From Amycolatopsis sp. NBC_01480 (GTDB taxonomy: Bacteria; Actinomycetota; Actinomycetes; Mycobacteriales; Pseudonocardiaceae), in NCBI RefSeq assembly GCF_036227205.1, contig NZ_CP109442.1:3720001-3784000 (forward strand): DNA of 64,000 nucleotides, in the 5' to 3' direction. The translations under genes and the position numbers were made by a program. The notes under the pieces were generated by a model. That model saw only the letters and a list, made by a program, of their open reading frames with translations. It did no database searches and was not told where the DNA came from. Position 1 is the first letter of the stretch. Each line of letters opens with the position of its first letter. Below are positions 16,777 through 24,286 of the stretch, one piece after another.

Positions 16777-17935
16777 CGGTGTTCCCCTTCGCCGTGGCAC
16801 CCAAGTCACTCGATTGGCCCGTGGCGGGGGCCAGCAGCCGCAGCATCCCGCCGAACCGCCACCCGGCGAACCCACCGAGCAGCCCCAGCACGCCCGCCAC
16901 CGCCCCGGTGGCCAGCACGGTCGGCAGGTCGACGACCCGGAGCGGGTAGATCCAGACGTCCTGCAACGGCATGCTCACCCCGATCAGCAACCCGCCGATC
17001 CCGCCGGCCACCACCGACACCCGGCCCGGCTGCCAGCTCCGCCGCCGGGACAGCACGAACAACACCTCCAGCACCGCGGCGATCGGCAGCAGCAGCATCG
17101 GCATCAGCGCGGGCATGTCCGGCACGCCGTTCACGTAGTCGCGCACCGGCAGCCCGACGAGGTCCGCGTACGCCCGCGCCGCCCAGGGCGAGAACCACCA
17201 GAACAGCGCCTGGATCACGGCCAGGATCGCGGCCGTCAGCACCGCGCCGCCCGGACGGCGCAGGAAGCCCGCGCCCGCGGTGATCATCAGCACCGCGAGG
17301 AACGCCGTGCCCACCGAGGTCGCCGAAACCGGCTCGATGTTGACCTGTTGCAGCCCCAGCACCGTGACCGCGCTGAACGCGATCAGCACCGCCAGCGAGC
17401 CGAACACCCCGACCCGGCCCCAGCGGTGCTCGCGCGCCGCGGCGAAGACCATGGTGGTGCCGATGATCGACAGCGTGATCGAGAGCAGCAGCCCGATGTG
17501 CGGCGGCGAGTCGATCACCGCGTCGAAGCCGTACAGCCCGTGCCACCACTGGTCCCACAGCCCGTAGAGCAGGAAGGCCGCGGCGCCGACGCCGGACACG
17601 AGATACCCCGCCGGCGCGGCGAAAGTCCGGCCGAACACGTTGATCGCGCGCCCGCCGATCCGCGCGTCCACCGGCCGCCCGGCGCGCTGCGCGGCCGTGG
17701 TCAGCAGCACCACGGCGAGGCTCGCCAGCCCGACGATCGCGCTGCCCGCGTACAGGAACAGGTGCGGCAGCGTGAAAAACGTGTCCGGGCCGACGTCGCT
17801 GTGCCACTGCACGTCCCAGGTGAGCCCGATCATCGAGATCACCGAGCCCCCGAGCACGGTGCTCGCGGGCACGAGCCCCGGGCGTGCCCTTTTTGTCGTG
17901 ACGGCCACGCGGGCCCCCGACGCGGTGAGATCCAT
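16769..17935 (-). CDS. Polytopic membrane protein of the envelope operon
   Basis: The 388-aa protein has about ten transmembrane segments and conserved-looking polar spots within them: GLTWDVQWHSDVGPDTFFTLPHLFLYAG near residues 38-65, WDQWWHGLYGFDAVIDSPPHIGLLL near 125-150. Paired histidines and tryptophans at membrane boundaries are consistent with metal or haem interaction, which is speculative. It lies 13 bp downstream of the YtkA-like gene and overlaps the next gene by 8 bp. No named family recognised. Confidence 0.75.
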   Translation of the reverse strand: MDLTASGARVAVTTKRARPGLVPASTVLGGSVISMIGLTWDVQWHSDVGPDTFFTLPHLFLYAGSAIVGLASLAVVLLTTAAQRAGRPVDARIGGRAINVFGRTFAAPAGYLVSGVGAAAFLLYGLWDQWWHGLYGFDAVIDSPPHIGLLLSITLSIIGTTMVFAAAREHRWGRVGVFGSLAVLIAFSAVTVLGLQQVNIEPVSATSVGTAFLAVLMITAGAGFLRRPGGAVLTAAILAVIQALFWWFSPWAARAYADLVGLPVRDYVNGVPDMPALMPMLLLPIAAVLEVLFVLSRRRSWQPGRVSVVAGGIGGLLIGVSMPLQDVWIYPLRVVDLPTVLATGAVAGVLGLLGGFAGWRFGGMLRLLAPATGQSSDLGATAKGNTDA

Positions 17936-17948
17936 TCCCGTCCCCTCC

Positions 17949-18380
17949 TTATTGGTTGACCAACACGGGAAAAACGACTTGGGCGGCGCCGGCGGGCCCG
18001 CGCAGGGAGACCGTGATCTCCCACTGCCCGGACATCGGCAGGCCGACGTCGGCGGCGCGGAAGCGGCCCGGCCCGTCGGCCGTCGCGGGCACCGGCGTGA
18101 TCGCGTGGCCCATCTGCGGCATCACCGGCTCCACGGTGACGCCTTCGGGCGCCGGGCCGGTGACGTCGAAGGCGAACGTGTTGCCGCCGACGCGCGGCGA
18201 GTCCGTGGACAGCTGCACGGTGTACGGCCCGGACGTCGAGCGCTGCACCGTGGGCCCGGTCGTGCCGCCCCCGCCCCAGAGCAGCCAGCCGAGCAGCACG
18301 GCCGCCACCACGACGACCACGGCGATCAGCAGCACCGGACGGCGTCTTTGCCTTGGCGCGGCTGGGATTTCGGCGGTCAC
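17949..18380 (-). CDS. YtkA-like membrane-anchored protein
   Basis: A 143-aa protein from GTG 18380, which overlaps the upstream stop (GTGA) and follows AGGAGGGGG. A basic N-terminus and one transmembrane helix (about 17-36) anchor an extracellular beta-sandwich resembling YtkA/FixH-like domains, with the motif VEPVMPQMGHAI and MSGQWEITVSLRGPAG. Proteins with this domain occur beside copper-transport genes. The Met/His cluster (MPQMGH) would suit Cu(I) binding, which is inferred. Confidence 0.8.
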   Translation of the reverse strand: MTAEIPAAPRQRRRPVLLIAVVVVVAAVLLGWLLWGGGGTTGPTVQRSTSGPYTVQLSTDSPRVGGNTFAFDVTGPAPEGVTVEPVMPQMGHAITPVPATADGPGRFRAADVGLPMSGQWEITVSLRGPAGAAQVVFPVLVNQ

Positions 18381-19927
18381 TGTCCCCCTCCTTCCGCGGC
18401 CGGCACGTCGAGCACCACCGGGACGGTGACGACGGACCAGTCGCGCTCGGCCTGCAGCCACAGCCGGTATCGGCCGGGCGTGGTGAACGTGTAGGTGAAC
18501 GGCACGTCGGGCCCGTAGGCGGCGACGGTCTCGTCCGGGATCCCGGTCAGCCCTGGGACGTACGGCGGCATCGCGTGCGCGTGGGCCCAGGTCGGCGCCG
18601 TCGCCGCGGCCGCGCCCACGCCGTCGGCCGAGGGCAGCGGGCCGATGACGATCAGGTGGCCCAGCATTCCGAGCCACGGTTGGAGGTCGCCTTCCGGGAA
18701 GTGCGCGGTGACCGTGACCGGGACGCCGGTGGAGAGTGGTGTGGTGGTGACGTCGACCGGAACCCCGTCGACCACTCGTTTTCCCGGCCCGGCGGGGACC
18801 GCGGCGGCCGCGCCCGACCCACCGGTCAGGTCCACAGTGGACCGGGCCAGCTGCACCCCGCCACCCCGGCGTTCAAGCTCCGCGGACACCGCGTACGTGC
18901 CGGATTCCGGCGGGGCGAGCGGCACGCGGTACTCGCCGGGCGCGACGCGCACCGGGTGCAGGTGCCACAGCCGTCCCGACGGTGAGACGACGATCAGGTG
19001 CACCAGCGCGTCGTCGTGGATCACCAGGTCGTCGGCCGGGCGGCCGGTGGAGCCGTCGGTGAAGCGCAGGTCCAGCTCGGCCGGAGTTCCTTTGGTGGCA
19101 AGGTTTTTCGCGGTGAAGTTGACCGGCGGGCGCGAGTAGTCCGTGACCGGCAGCCGGGACAGCGCGTACGGGTCGGTGACGTTGTCGACGGTCGGGTCCA
19201 GCTGGCTGCCGGGCGCGGGCGGCGGGGGCGTGCCGGCTGACAGCAGCGCGCCGGTGACCGCGACGGCCAGCGCCGCGACCATCCCGCCCGCCGGAACCAG
19301 CGCGTACGCGGTCCTTCGCGAGCGAAGCGCGACGCCGAGTGCGAGAAGCAGGAAGACGCCGGCCGCGACGAAGCCGCCGTACGTCGCCTTCTCCCACGGC
19401 GGCACGACGCGCGCCGGGATGACAAACGGGATCGTCGCGGTGGGCCCGCCGGCGGCGTCGGTCAGCCCCAGCTCCCACGGCCCGGGCTGGTCGGCCTGCA
19501 GCGTCCCGGAGTAGATGCCGGGCGTCGCGCCGAGCGTGACGTCGCCGCGCGAGACGACCACGCCGGCGGCCGCGGCCTGCAGGTGGATCGTGCCCGGGGT
19601 GGTCCCGGCGTGCGTGACGACGTCGACGTGCAGCGGCCCCGGCGTCACGTCGATCCGCCGGATGATCACGGTCAGCTCGCGTGCGCCGAGCGTCTGCGCC
19701 ACCTGGATGTCGTTCCCGACCGGCGCGCCGTCGGCGTGCGCGGTGCCGCCGCCGAGCGCGATCCCCAATGCGCACAGCAGCCCCAGCAGCGCCGCGCGCC
19801 GCCCCCTCGGTACCAATCCGACCGGAAGTAGGCGGACACGGGCTGCAGCCGATCCGCTTGCCGGAACCCGTTTCCGCCGTGGCTGTAGTCGGATTGGTAC
19901 CGAACTGCGCAGTGTGGTCCCCATCAC
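18377..19927 (-). CDS. Large secreted/membrane protein with His-rich metal-binding-like domains
   Basis: A protein of about 516 aa, first gene of the 19.9-16.2 kb operon. GTG 19927 or the adjacent ATG 19924 are possible starts; neither has a strong ribosome site. A signal-like segment RRAALLGLLCALGIALGGGTAHA (residues about 43-65) is followed by a beta domain, two transmembrane helices (about 165-220) and a long exterior region. That region has VIHDDALVHLIVVSPSG then RLWHLHPV, and later MLGHLIVIG then AHAHAMPPYV. Such H-x-H-P motifs occur in secreted copper-associated proteins. A 14-bp inverted repeat (GGTACCAATCCGAC) brackets the start of the coding region. Function as copper handling is inferred. 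Confidence 0.75.
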   Translation of the reverse strand: MMGTTLRSSVPIRLQPRRKRVPASGSAAARVRLLPVGLVPRGRRAALLGLLCALGIALGGGTAHADGAPVGNDIQVAQTLGARELTVIIRRIDVTPGPLHVDVVTHAGTTPGTIHLQAAAAGVVVSRGDVTLGATPGIYSGTLQADQPGPWELGLTDAAGGPTATIPFVIPARVVPPWEKATYGGFVAAGVFLLLALGVALRSRRTAYALVPAGGMVAALAVAVTGALLSAGTPPPPAPGSQLDPTVDNVTDPYALSRLPVTDYSRPPVNFTAKNLATKGTPAELDLRFTDGSTGRPADDLVIHDDALVHLIVVSPSGRLWHLHPVRVAPGEYRVPLAPPESGTYAVSAELERRGGGVQLARSTVDLTGGSGAAAAVPAGPGKRVVDGVPVDVTTTPLSTGVPVTVTAHFPEGDLQPWLGMLGHLIVIGPLPSADGVGAAAATAPTWAHAHAMPPYVPGLTGIPDETVAAYGPDVPFTYTFTTPGRYRLWLQAERDWSVVTVPVVLDVPAAEGGGQ

Positions 19928-20009
19928 GATCGAAAGTAGCGGCCCGGCGGGGCCCGAATCGTCACGGCGGCGGGGGAAGATCCGTCCCCAACACGGGGGA
20001 GGGGGACCC

Positions 20010-20867
20010 TTAGGTGCCCAGGAACTCGCGAAGGTGGGCGAGCACGGCGTCCGGCTGTTCCTCGGGCAGGAAATGGCCGCATTCGGCCAGCGCGGCGCCG
20101 GTCACCTGCTCGCCGTACTCGCGCCAGATGTCGAGCGTCGGGAGCTTGCCGAGCAGGCCGTTCCGGCCCCAGAGGGCGAGCAGCGGCTGGGTGACGCGGC
20201 GGCCCGCGGCGAAGTCGGCGTTGTCGAGGTCCGCGTCGTGCGGGAAGGACGCGCGGTAGTCGTCGAAGCCGGCGCGCAGGGCGCCCGGGGCGGAGAAGGC
20301 GCGGACGTACTCGGCGACGTCCTCGGCGGCCAGGCCCTGGCGTTGAAAGGTCCAGCGTTCGAAGAAGTAGCCCAGGTACGCGGCGATGTTCTGGCCCGCG
20401 AGCAGCTCCGGCAGATCGGGCTGGAGGTGGAACAGCCAGTGCCAGTAGCCGTTCGCGATGTCGCTGTCGAGGCGGCGCCACATCTCGCGGGTCGGCGCGA
20501 TGTCCAGCACGGCCAGCCGTTCGACCTGGTCGGGACGGTCCAGCGCCCACCGGTGGCCGACGCGCCCGCCGCGGTCATGCCCGACGACCGCCACGCGTTC
20601 GAAGCCGAGCTGCTCCGCGAGCCCCGCGACGTCGGCGGCCATGGTGCGTTTGTCATAGCCGCCAACGGGTTTGTCGGTGCGGCCGTAACCACGCAGATCG
20701 GGCGCGATCACCGTGTGCGTCTCGGCCAGCGGCCCGGCGACGCGGTGCCAGCAGTGCGACGTCTGCGGCCAGCCGTGCAGCAGGAAAACCGGCGGGCCGT
20801 CGCCGCCACGGAGGTAGTGCATCCGGAGGCCGCCGACCTGGGTGGTGCTTGGTTCTAACTGGCTCAT
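20010..20867 (-). CDS. Alpha/beta hydrolase resembling fluoroacetate (haloacetate) dehalogenase
   Basis: The 285-aa hydrolase carries the oxyanion motif LLHGWPQTSHCWHRV and the nucleophile elbow VVGHDRGGRVGHRWALD, where Asp replaces Ser as in haloalkane/haloacetate dehalogenases. Residues that bind fluoroacetate in known dehalogenases all have equivalents: Asp-Arg and the second Arg in HDRGGR, the His-Trp pair in GYWHWLF, the Tyr in DDYRAS, and the catalytic His in ECGHFLPEE. EC 3.8.1.3 or a related epoxide hydrolase activity is therefore likely; the substrate is inferred. It is divergent from a CGNR regulator (start 20923) across 55 bp with repeated GGTTAG sites. Confidence 0.85.
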   Translation of the reverse strand: MSQLEPSTTQVGGLRMHYLRGGDGPPVFLLHGWPQTSHCWHRVAGPLAETHTVIAPDLRGYGRTDKPVGGYDKRTMAADVAGLAEQLGFERVAVVGHDRGGRVGHRWALDRPDQVERLAVLDIAPTREMWRRLDSDIANGYWHWLFHLQPDLPELLAGQNIAAYLGYFFERWTFQRQGLAAEDVAEYVRAFSAPGALRAGFDDYRASFPHDADLDNADFAAGRRVTQPLLALWGRNGLLGKLPTLDIWREYGEQVTGAALAECGHFLPEEQPDAVLAHLREFLGT

Positions 20868-20868
20868 A

Positions 20869-20912
20869 GGGTTAGACGGTAGCCGTCGAGCCTAACCGGT
20901 GGCAACGGTTAG
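20869..20912. promoter_or_regulatory. GGTTAG/CTAACC operator cluster between hydrolase and CGNR regulator
   Basis: GGGTTAG (20869-20875) and CCTAACC (20891-20897) form an inverted repeat, and a third GGTTAG lies at 20907-20912, running into the TAGAAT -10 of the CGNR gene (20910-20915). The start codon follows seven nt later, so that transcript is probably leaderless. The position suits joint control of the divergent pair. Confidence 0.6.
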
Positions 20913-20922
20913 AATCAGCCGC

Positions 20923-21468
20923 ATGGACTGGGTCTTCGACGGCGGGCGCCCGTGCCTCGACCTCGTCAACACGCTCCGCTCGCGGCACCTCGCCGAGCCG
21001 GTGGAGCTGCTGACGTCGCCGGCGGCGCTGGCCGAATGGCTGGGGCTGGCGGGCTTCGCCATCGGCCGCAGGTCTGTGACCAGCGCAAACGTGACCGCGG
21101 CGAAGACGCTGCGCGAGGCCGTCAACCGGCTGCTCACGGCGCCACCACGCGCGGCCGACGTACTGATCGTCAACAGGACTGCGGCGTCCCCGCCTCCCGC
21201 CCGCCTGCGCCTCGACGACGGCGTCCTGCACCGCGAGGTCCCCGCCCCACCGGACTGGGTGGCGACGGCGTTGGGTGCCATCGCCTCGGACGCCGTTGAC
21301 TTGGCGGCCTCGGACGCCCTGGTCCGAATCTGCGCGGCGGACGACTGCGGGCTGCGTTTCCACGACGTTTCGCCGCGTCGGACGCGGCAGTGGTGCTCGA
21401 TGTCCCGTTGCGGGAACCGGGCGAAGGCGCGGGCGCACTATGCGCGGGTTCAGGGGAGGAGCCGGTAG
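20923..21468 (+). CDS. CGNR zinc-finger (ABATE-domain) regulator
   Basis: The 181-aa protein has the N-terminal ABATE stress-response domain (MDWVFDGGRPCLDLVNTLRSR) and a C-terminal CGNR zinc finger: ICAADDCGLRFHD then RQWCSMSRCGNRAKARAHYAR, giving the four-Cys arrangement. Start 20923 is chosen from the -10 spacing. CGNR proteins are presumed DNA-binding. It probably regulates the divergent dehalogenase-like gene. Its 3' end overlaps the convergent gene at 21450 by 19 bp. Confidence 0.9.
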   Translation: MDWVFDGGRPCLDLVNTLRSRHLAEPVELLTSPAALAEWLGLAGFAIGRRSVTSANVTAAKTLREAVNRLLTAPPRAADVLIVNRTAASPPPARLRLDDGVLHREVPAPPDWVATALGAIASDAVDLAASDALVRICAADDCGLRFHDVSPRRTRQWCSMSRCGNRAKARAHYARVQGRSR

Positions 21469-22295
21469 GCCCAGGGGTGTGCGCGTAGCCAGACGTTCAG
21501 CTTCCCGACCCAGCGCATGTGCGCGGTGCGCAGCGGCGGCGGGACCAGTGCGCCGAGGATCCTGACCACCCGGCGGAAACGGGTGAACCGCCGTTGATCG
21601 GCCAAAGTCCACTGTAGACCAAGGCGGGAACGGAACTCCGGTGGCAACGTCGCTCGCAGCAGGAAGAGCTGGGCCTGCGCCTGACGCCGCCGCAACGGCC
21701 ACCACCAGCGGTCCGGCAGCCACCGCACGGGTTTGCGGACGGTGCGGATCGTGTGCAGGAGCGTGGTGATCGTGTCGTTCGGCTCGAAGCTCGCGACCAT
21801 GTCGGCGTAGTACTGCTCGAACGCGGCCCAGTCCGGCGGCAGGTCCCGCTGGCGGACGCCGAGCGTTCGGCCGATGTCGCACATCTGCGCGTAGTACTCG
21901 TCGAGCTCCAAAGCAGACAGTGGACGGCCGAAAAAACGTTGTACGTCAACGGGAACCTTGACCAGCGTCGCGTGCACCCAGGCGTAGGCGGCCGGGTCGA
22001 GGGCGCTGTAGCGGTGGCCGTGGTCGATGCCGGTGAACGTCCGGTGCAGCTTCCGCAGCCGCGCAGCCTCGACGCGGGCACCATCAGCGCCGCCGTAGAC
22101 GTAGATCGAGAGCGAGGCGGCGGTGCGCATCAGGCGGGTCCACGGGTCCTCGGTGTAGTCCGAGTGGTCGCGCACGCCGGCCGCGACCACGGGGTGCGCG
22201 ACCTGCAGCACCAGCACCTGGCCGGCGAGCAGCACGTCGCGGAAGTCGCCGAAGTACCGCCACACGGCGGTCCCCCTCACGACCGGCGGCGCCAC
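21450..22295 (-). CDS. Oxygenase MpaB family (DUF2236) protein
   Basis: The 281-aa protein belongs to the DUF2236/MpaB family, which includes the haem protein latex-clearing oxygenase and mycophenolic-acid oxygenase MpaB. Visible features are a helical N-terminus with WRYFGDFRDVLLAGQVLVLQVAHPVVAAGVRDHS, the motif RTAASLSIYVYGG, KLHRTFTGIDHGHRYSALDP and WVHATLVKV. Its GTG start lies one base past the TetR stop, so it is the last gene of the amidase-TetR-MpaB operon. Substrate unknown. Confidence 0.85.
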   Translation of the reverse strand: MAPPVVRGTAVWRYFGDFRDVLLAGQVLVLQVAHPVVAAGVRDHSDYTEDPWTRLMRTAASLSIYVYGGADGARVEAARLRKLHRTFTGIDHGHRYSALDPAAYAWVHATLVKVPVDVQRFFGRPLSALELDEYYAQMCDIGRTLGVRQRDLPPDWAAFEQYYADMVASFEPNDTITTLLHTIRTVRKPVRWLPDRWWWPLRRRQAQAQLFLLRATLPPEFRSRLGLQWTLADQRRFTRFRRVVRILGALVPPPLRTAHMRWVGKLNVWLRAHPWAYRLLP

Positions 22296-22296
22296 C

Positions 22297-22875
22297 TCAC
22301 ACCTGCGCGCCGCGCAGCAGCATCATCAGCGGCTCGGCGGCCGGGACGTCGACGCCGGTCGAGAACCGGCGTAGCTGCAAGCCGGCGATCAGCGCGACTA
22401 CGTGGCCGGCCAGCCGCTCCGGCTCTGCGACGCCGAGCGCGCGCAGGATCGCGATGGCCAGGTCGTCGTACGCGGCGAAGCAGCGCGAGGACGCTTCGCG
22501 CAGCGCGGGATCACGCGCGGCCTGGAGGTACAACTCGTGCGGCGCCAGCTCGTCGGTGCCGAAGGGCAGCTGCTTGATGACCTGCTCGACGACGGCGGCG
22601 CCCTGCTCGAGGTTCAGGCCGTCGGCGCGGTGCGCGTCGACGATCGCCGTGAGCTTCGCCGTCTCGTCCTCGGCGAACAGCAGCATGGCCTCGCGCAGTA
22701 GCTCGGTCTGGCTGGGGAAGTGGTAGGTCAGCGTGCCGAGCGAGACGCCCGCCGCGGCCACGATCCGCCGGTTGGTCAGGCCGCCGACGCCGACCTCGCC
22801 GACCACTTTCAGCGTCGCGCGCAGGATCGAGTCGCGGGTGCTCACCACACCGTCGCGGGCCGGCGCTCCTGCCAT
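22297..22875 (-). CDS. TetR-family transcriptional regulator
   Basis: The 192-aa repressor has an N-terminal HTH (STRDSILRATLKVVGEVGVGG then LTNRRIVAAAGVSLGTLTYHF) and an all-helical ligand domain. ATG 22875 is preceded by GGAAGAGG and lies inside the amidase 3' end, overlapping it by 34 bp. The operon promoter carries an 18-bp perfect palindrome (24242-24259), a good candidate for its operator, so the gene is probably autoregulated and responds to a substrate of the amidase or MpaB protein. Confidence 0.9.
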   Translation of the reverse strand: MAGAPARDGVVSTRDSILRATLKVVGEVGVGGLTNRRIVAAAGVSLGTLTYHFPSQTELLREAMLLFAEDETAKLTAIVDAHRADGLNLEQGAAVVEQVIKQLPFGTDELAPHELYLQAARDPALREASSRCFAAYDDLAIAILRALGVAEPERLAGHVVALIAGLQLRRFSTGVDVPAAEPLMMLLRGAQV

Positions 22876-24224
22876 CGTTCGACCTCTTCCAGTTGCGCGG
22901 CAACGGAGATCAGCCGCTCTTCCGCGTGCGACGGGCCGAGCAGCTGCGCGCCGAGCGGCAGCCCGCCGGCGGTCCGCCCGGCCGGGACGTTGACGCCCGG
23001 CCAGCCCAGCACGTTCCACGGCCAAGCGTAGGGGCAAGCGGCGATCATCGTCTGGTCGGTGCGCCAGCCGGTGAGGCCGTCGAACGTGCCGACGGCGGGC
23101 GGCGGGGTCGCGGTGGTCGGGGTGAGCAGCACGTCGACGCGGCCGAAGACCGAGCCGATCCGGCGTTGCAGCGCGGGTTCGAAGGCGCGCGCGAGCTTCA
23201 GCGCCGGCCCGGCGAGCAGGCGGCCCTGTTGCGCGTTGCTGCGGGTGCGCGGGTCGAGCGCGGCCACGGCGGGGACGCGACGGGTCCAGTCGCGCACCCC
23301 GGTGAGCGAGCGCGGCAGGAAGGTCAGGCCGACCAGTCCGTAGTCCGGCTCCAGCTCGACGATCTCGTGGCCGAGCGCGGCCAGCTTCTCGGCGGTGTCC
23401 CGCACGGCGGCCTCGACCACCGGGTCGAGCCGGGTTTTCGTTGCCGTGAAAGGAATCCTGGTGGACAGGCCGATGCGCAGCCGTCCCGGTTCCCGCTTCG
23501 CGGCGGTCTGGAACGCGGTGCCGGTGCCCGCGGTGACGTCGAGCAGCAGCGCGGCGTCGCCGACCGTGCGGGCCAGCGGGCCGAGCACCGTCAGGCCGTG
23601 GAACAGCTCGCCGCCGGTGGGGATGCGGCCGCGCTGGGGCTTGATGCCGACCAGGCCGGTCCACGCGGCGGGGATGCGCACCGAGCCCGCGCCGTCGGAG
23701 CCGAGCGCGCCCGCCACGATGCCCGCGGCGACGGCGGCGGCCGACCCGCCGGAGGAGCCGCCGGGCGTGTGGCCGGGGTCCCACGGGTTGCGTGTCGCGC
23801 CGAACGCGGCACCCTCGGTGAACGGCCATTGGCCCAGCTCAGGCGTGTTCGTCTTGCCGACGATCACCGCGCCGGCCTGCTTGAGCCGGGCGACCGCGGG
23901 CGCGTCGGCGATGGCCACGGGGAAGTCCCCGGGGCAGCCGAACGCGGTGGGCTGGCCGGCCAGGTCCACGTCGTCCTTGATCGCGACGGGCACGCCGAGC
24001 AGCGGGGCGCGCTCGCCGTTCGCGAGGCGGCGGTCGGCCTCGGCTGCTTCGGCGAGCGCGTCCTCGTCACGGATCCGGCGGAACGCGTTGAGCACCGGCT
24101 GGCTCGCGTTCGCCTGGTCCAGCGCGGTGGCGGTGAGCTGGGCGGACGTGACCGAACCGGCGGCGAGCGCGGTGGACTGCGCGGCCAGGCCGGCGAAGGC
24201 GGTCGTCTCGGGGCTGACGGTCAT
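22842..24224 (-). CDS. Amidase signature family hydrolase
   Basis: The 460-aa enzyme has the full amidase signature: catalytic Lys in GVPVAIKDDVDLAGQPTAFG, the Ser-rich loop TPGGSSGGSAAAVAAG with cis-Ser, and the nucleophile region ALGSDGAGSVRIPAAWTGLVG, plus the structural KPQRGRIPTGG. It hydrolyses an amide bond; GatA is excluded by the absence of GatB/C context. ATG 24224 follows GGGAG. It heads the operon with TetR and the MpaB-type gene. Substrate not predictable. Confidence 0.92.
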   Translation of the reverse strand: MTVSPETTAFAGLAAQSTALAAGSVTSAQLTATALDQANASQPVLNAFRRIRDEDALAEAAEADRRLANGERAPLLGVPVAIKDDVDLAGQPTAFGCPGDFPVAIADAPAVARLKQAGAVIVGKTNTPELGQWPFTEGAAFGATRNPWDPGHTPGGSSGGSAAAVAAGIVAGALGSDGAGSVRIPAAWTGLVGIKPQRGRIPTGGELFHGLTVLGPLARTVGDAALLLDVTAGTGTAFQTAAKREPGRLRIGLSTRIPFTATKTRLDPVVEAAVRDTAEKLAALGHEIVELEPDYGLVGLTFLPRSLTGVRDWTRRVPAVAALDPRTRSNAQQGRLLAGPALKLARAFEPALQRRIGSVFGRVDVLLTPTTATPPPAVGTFDGLTGWRTDQTMIAACPYAWPWNVLGWPGVNVPAGRTAGGLPLGAQLLGPSHAEERLISVAAQLEEVERWQERRPATVW

Positions 24225-24241
24225 CAGCGGCTCCCGTCTCT

Positions 24242-24259
24242 CGTTCGTTCGAACGAACG
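24242..24259. promoter_or_regulatory. 18-bp perfect palindrome, likely TetR operator
   Basis: CGTTCGTTCGAACGAACG is perfectly self-complementary and lies 17 bp before the amidase start. A TAACGT -10-like hexamer abuts it on the transcribed strand. The TetR encoded two genes downstream is the obvious candidate ligand. Confidence 0.75.
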
Positions 24260-24286
24260 TTACCACGCCGACCTGAGAGAACCGGC

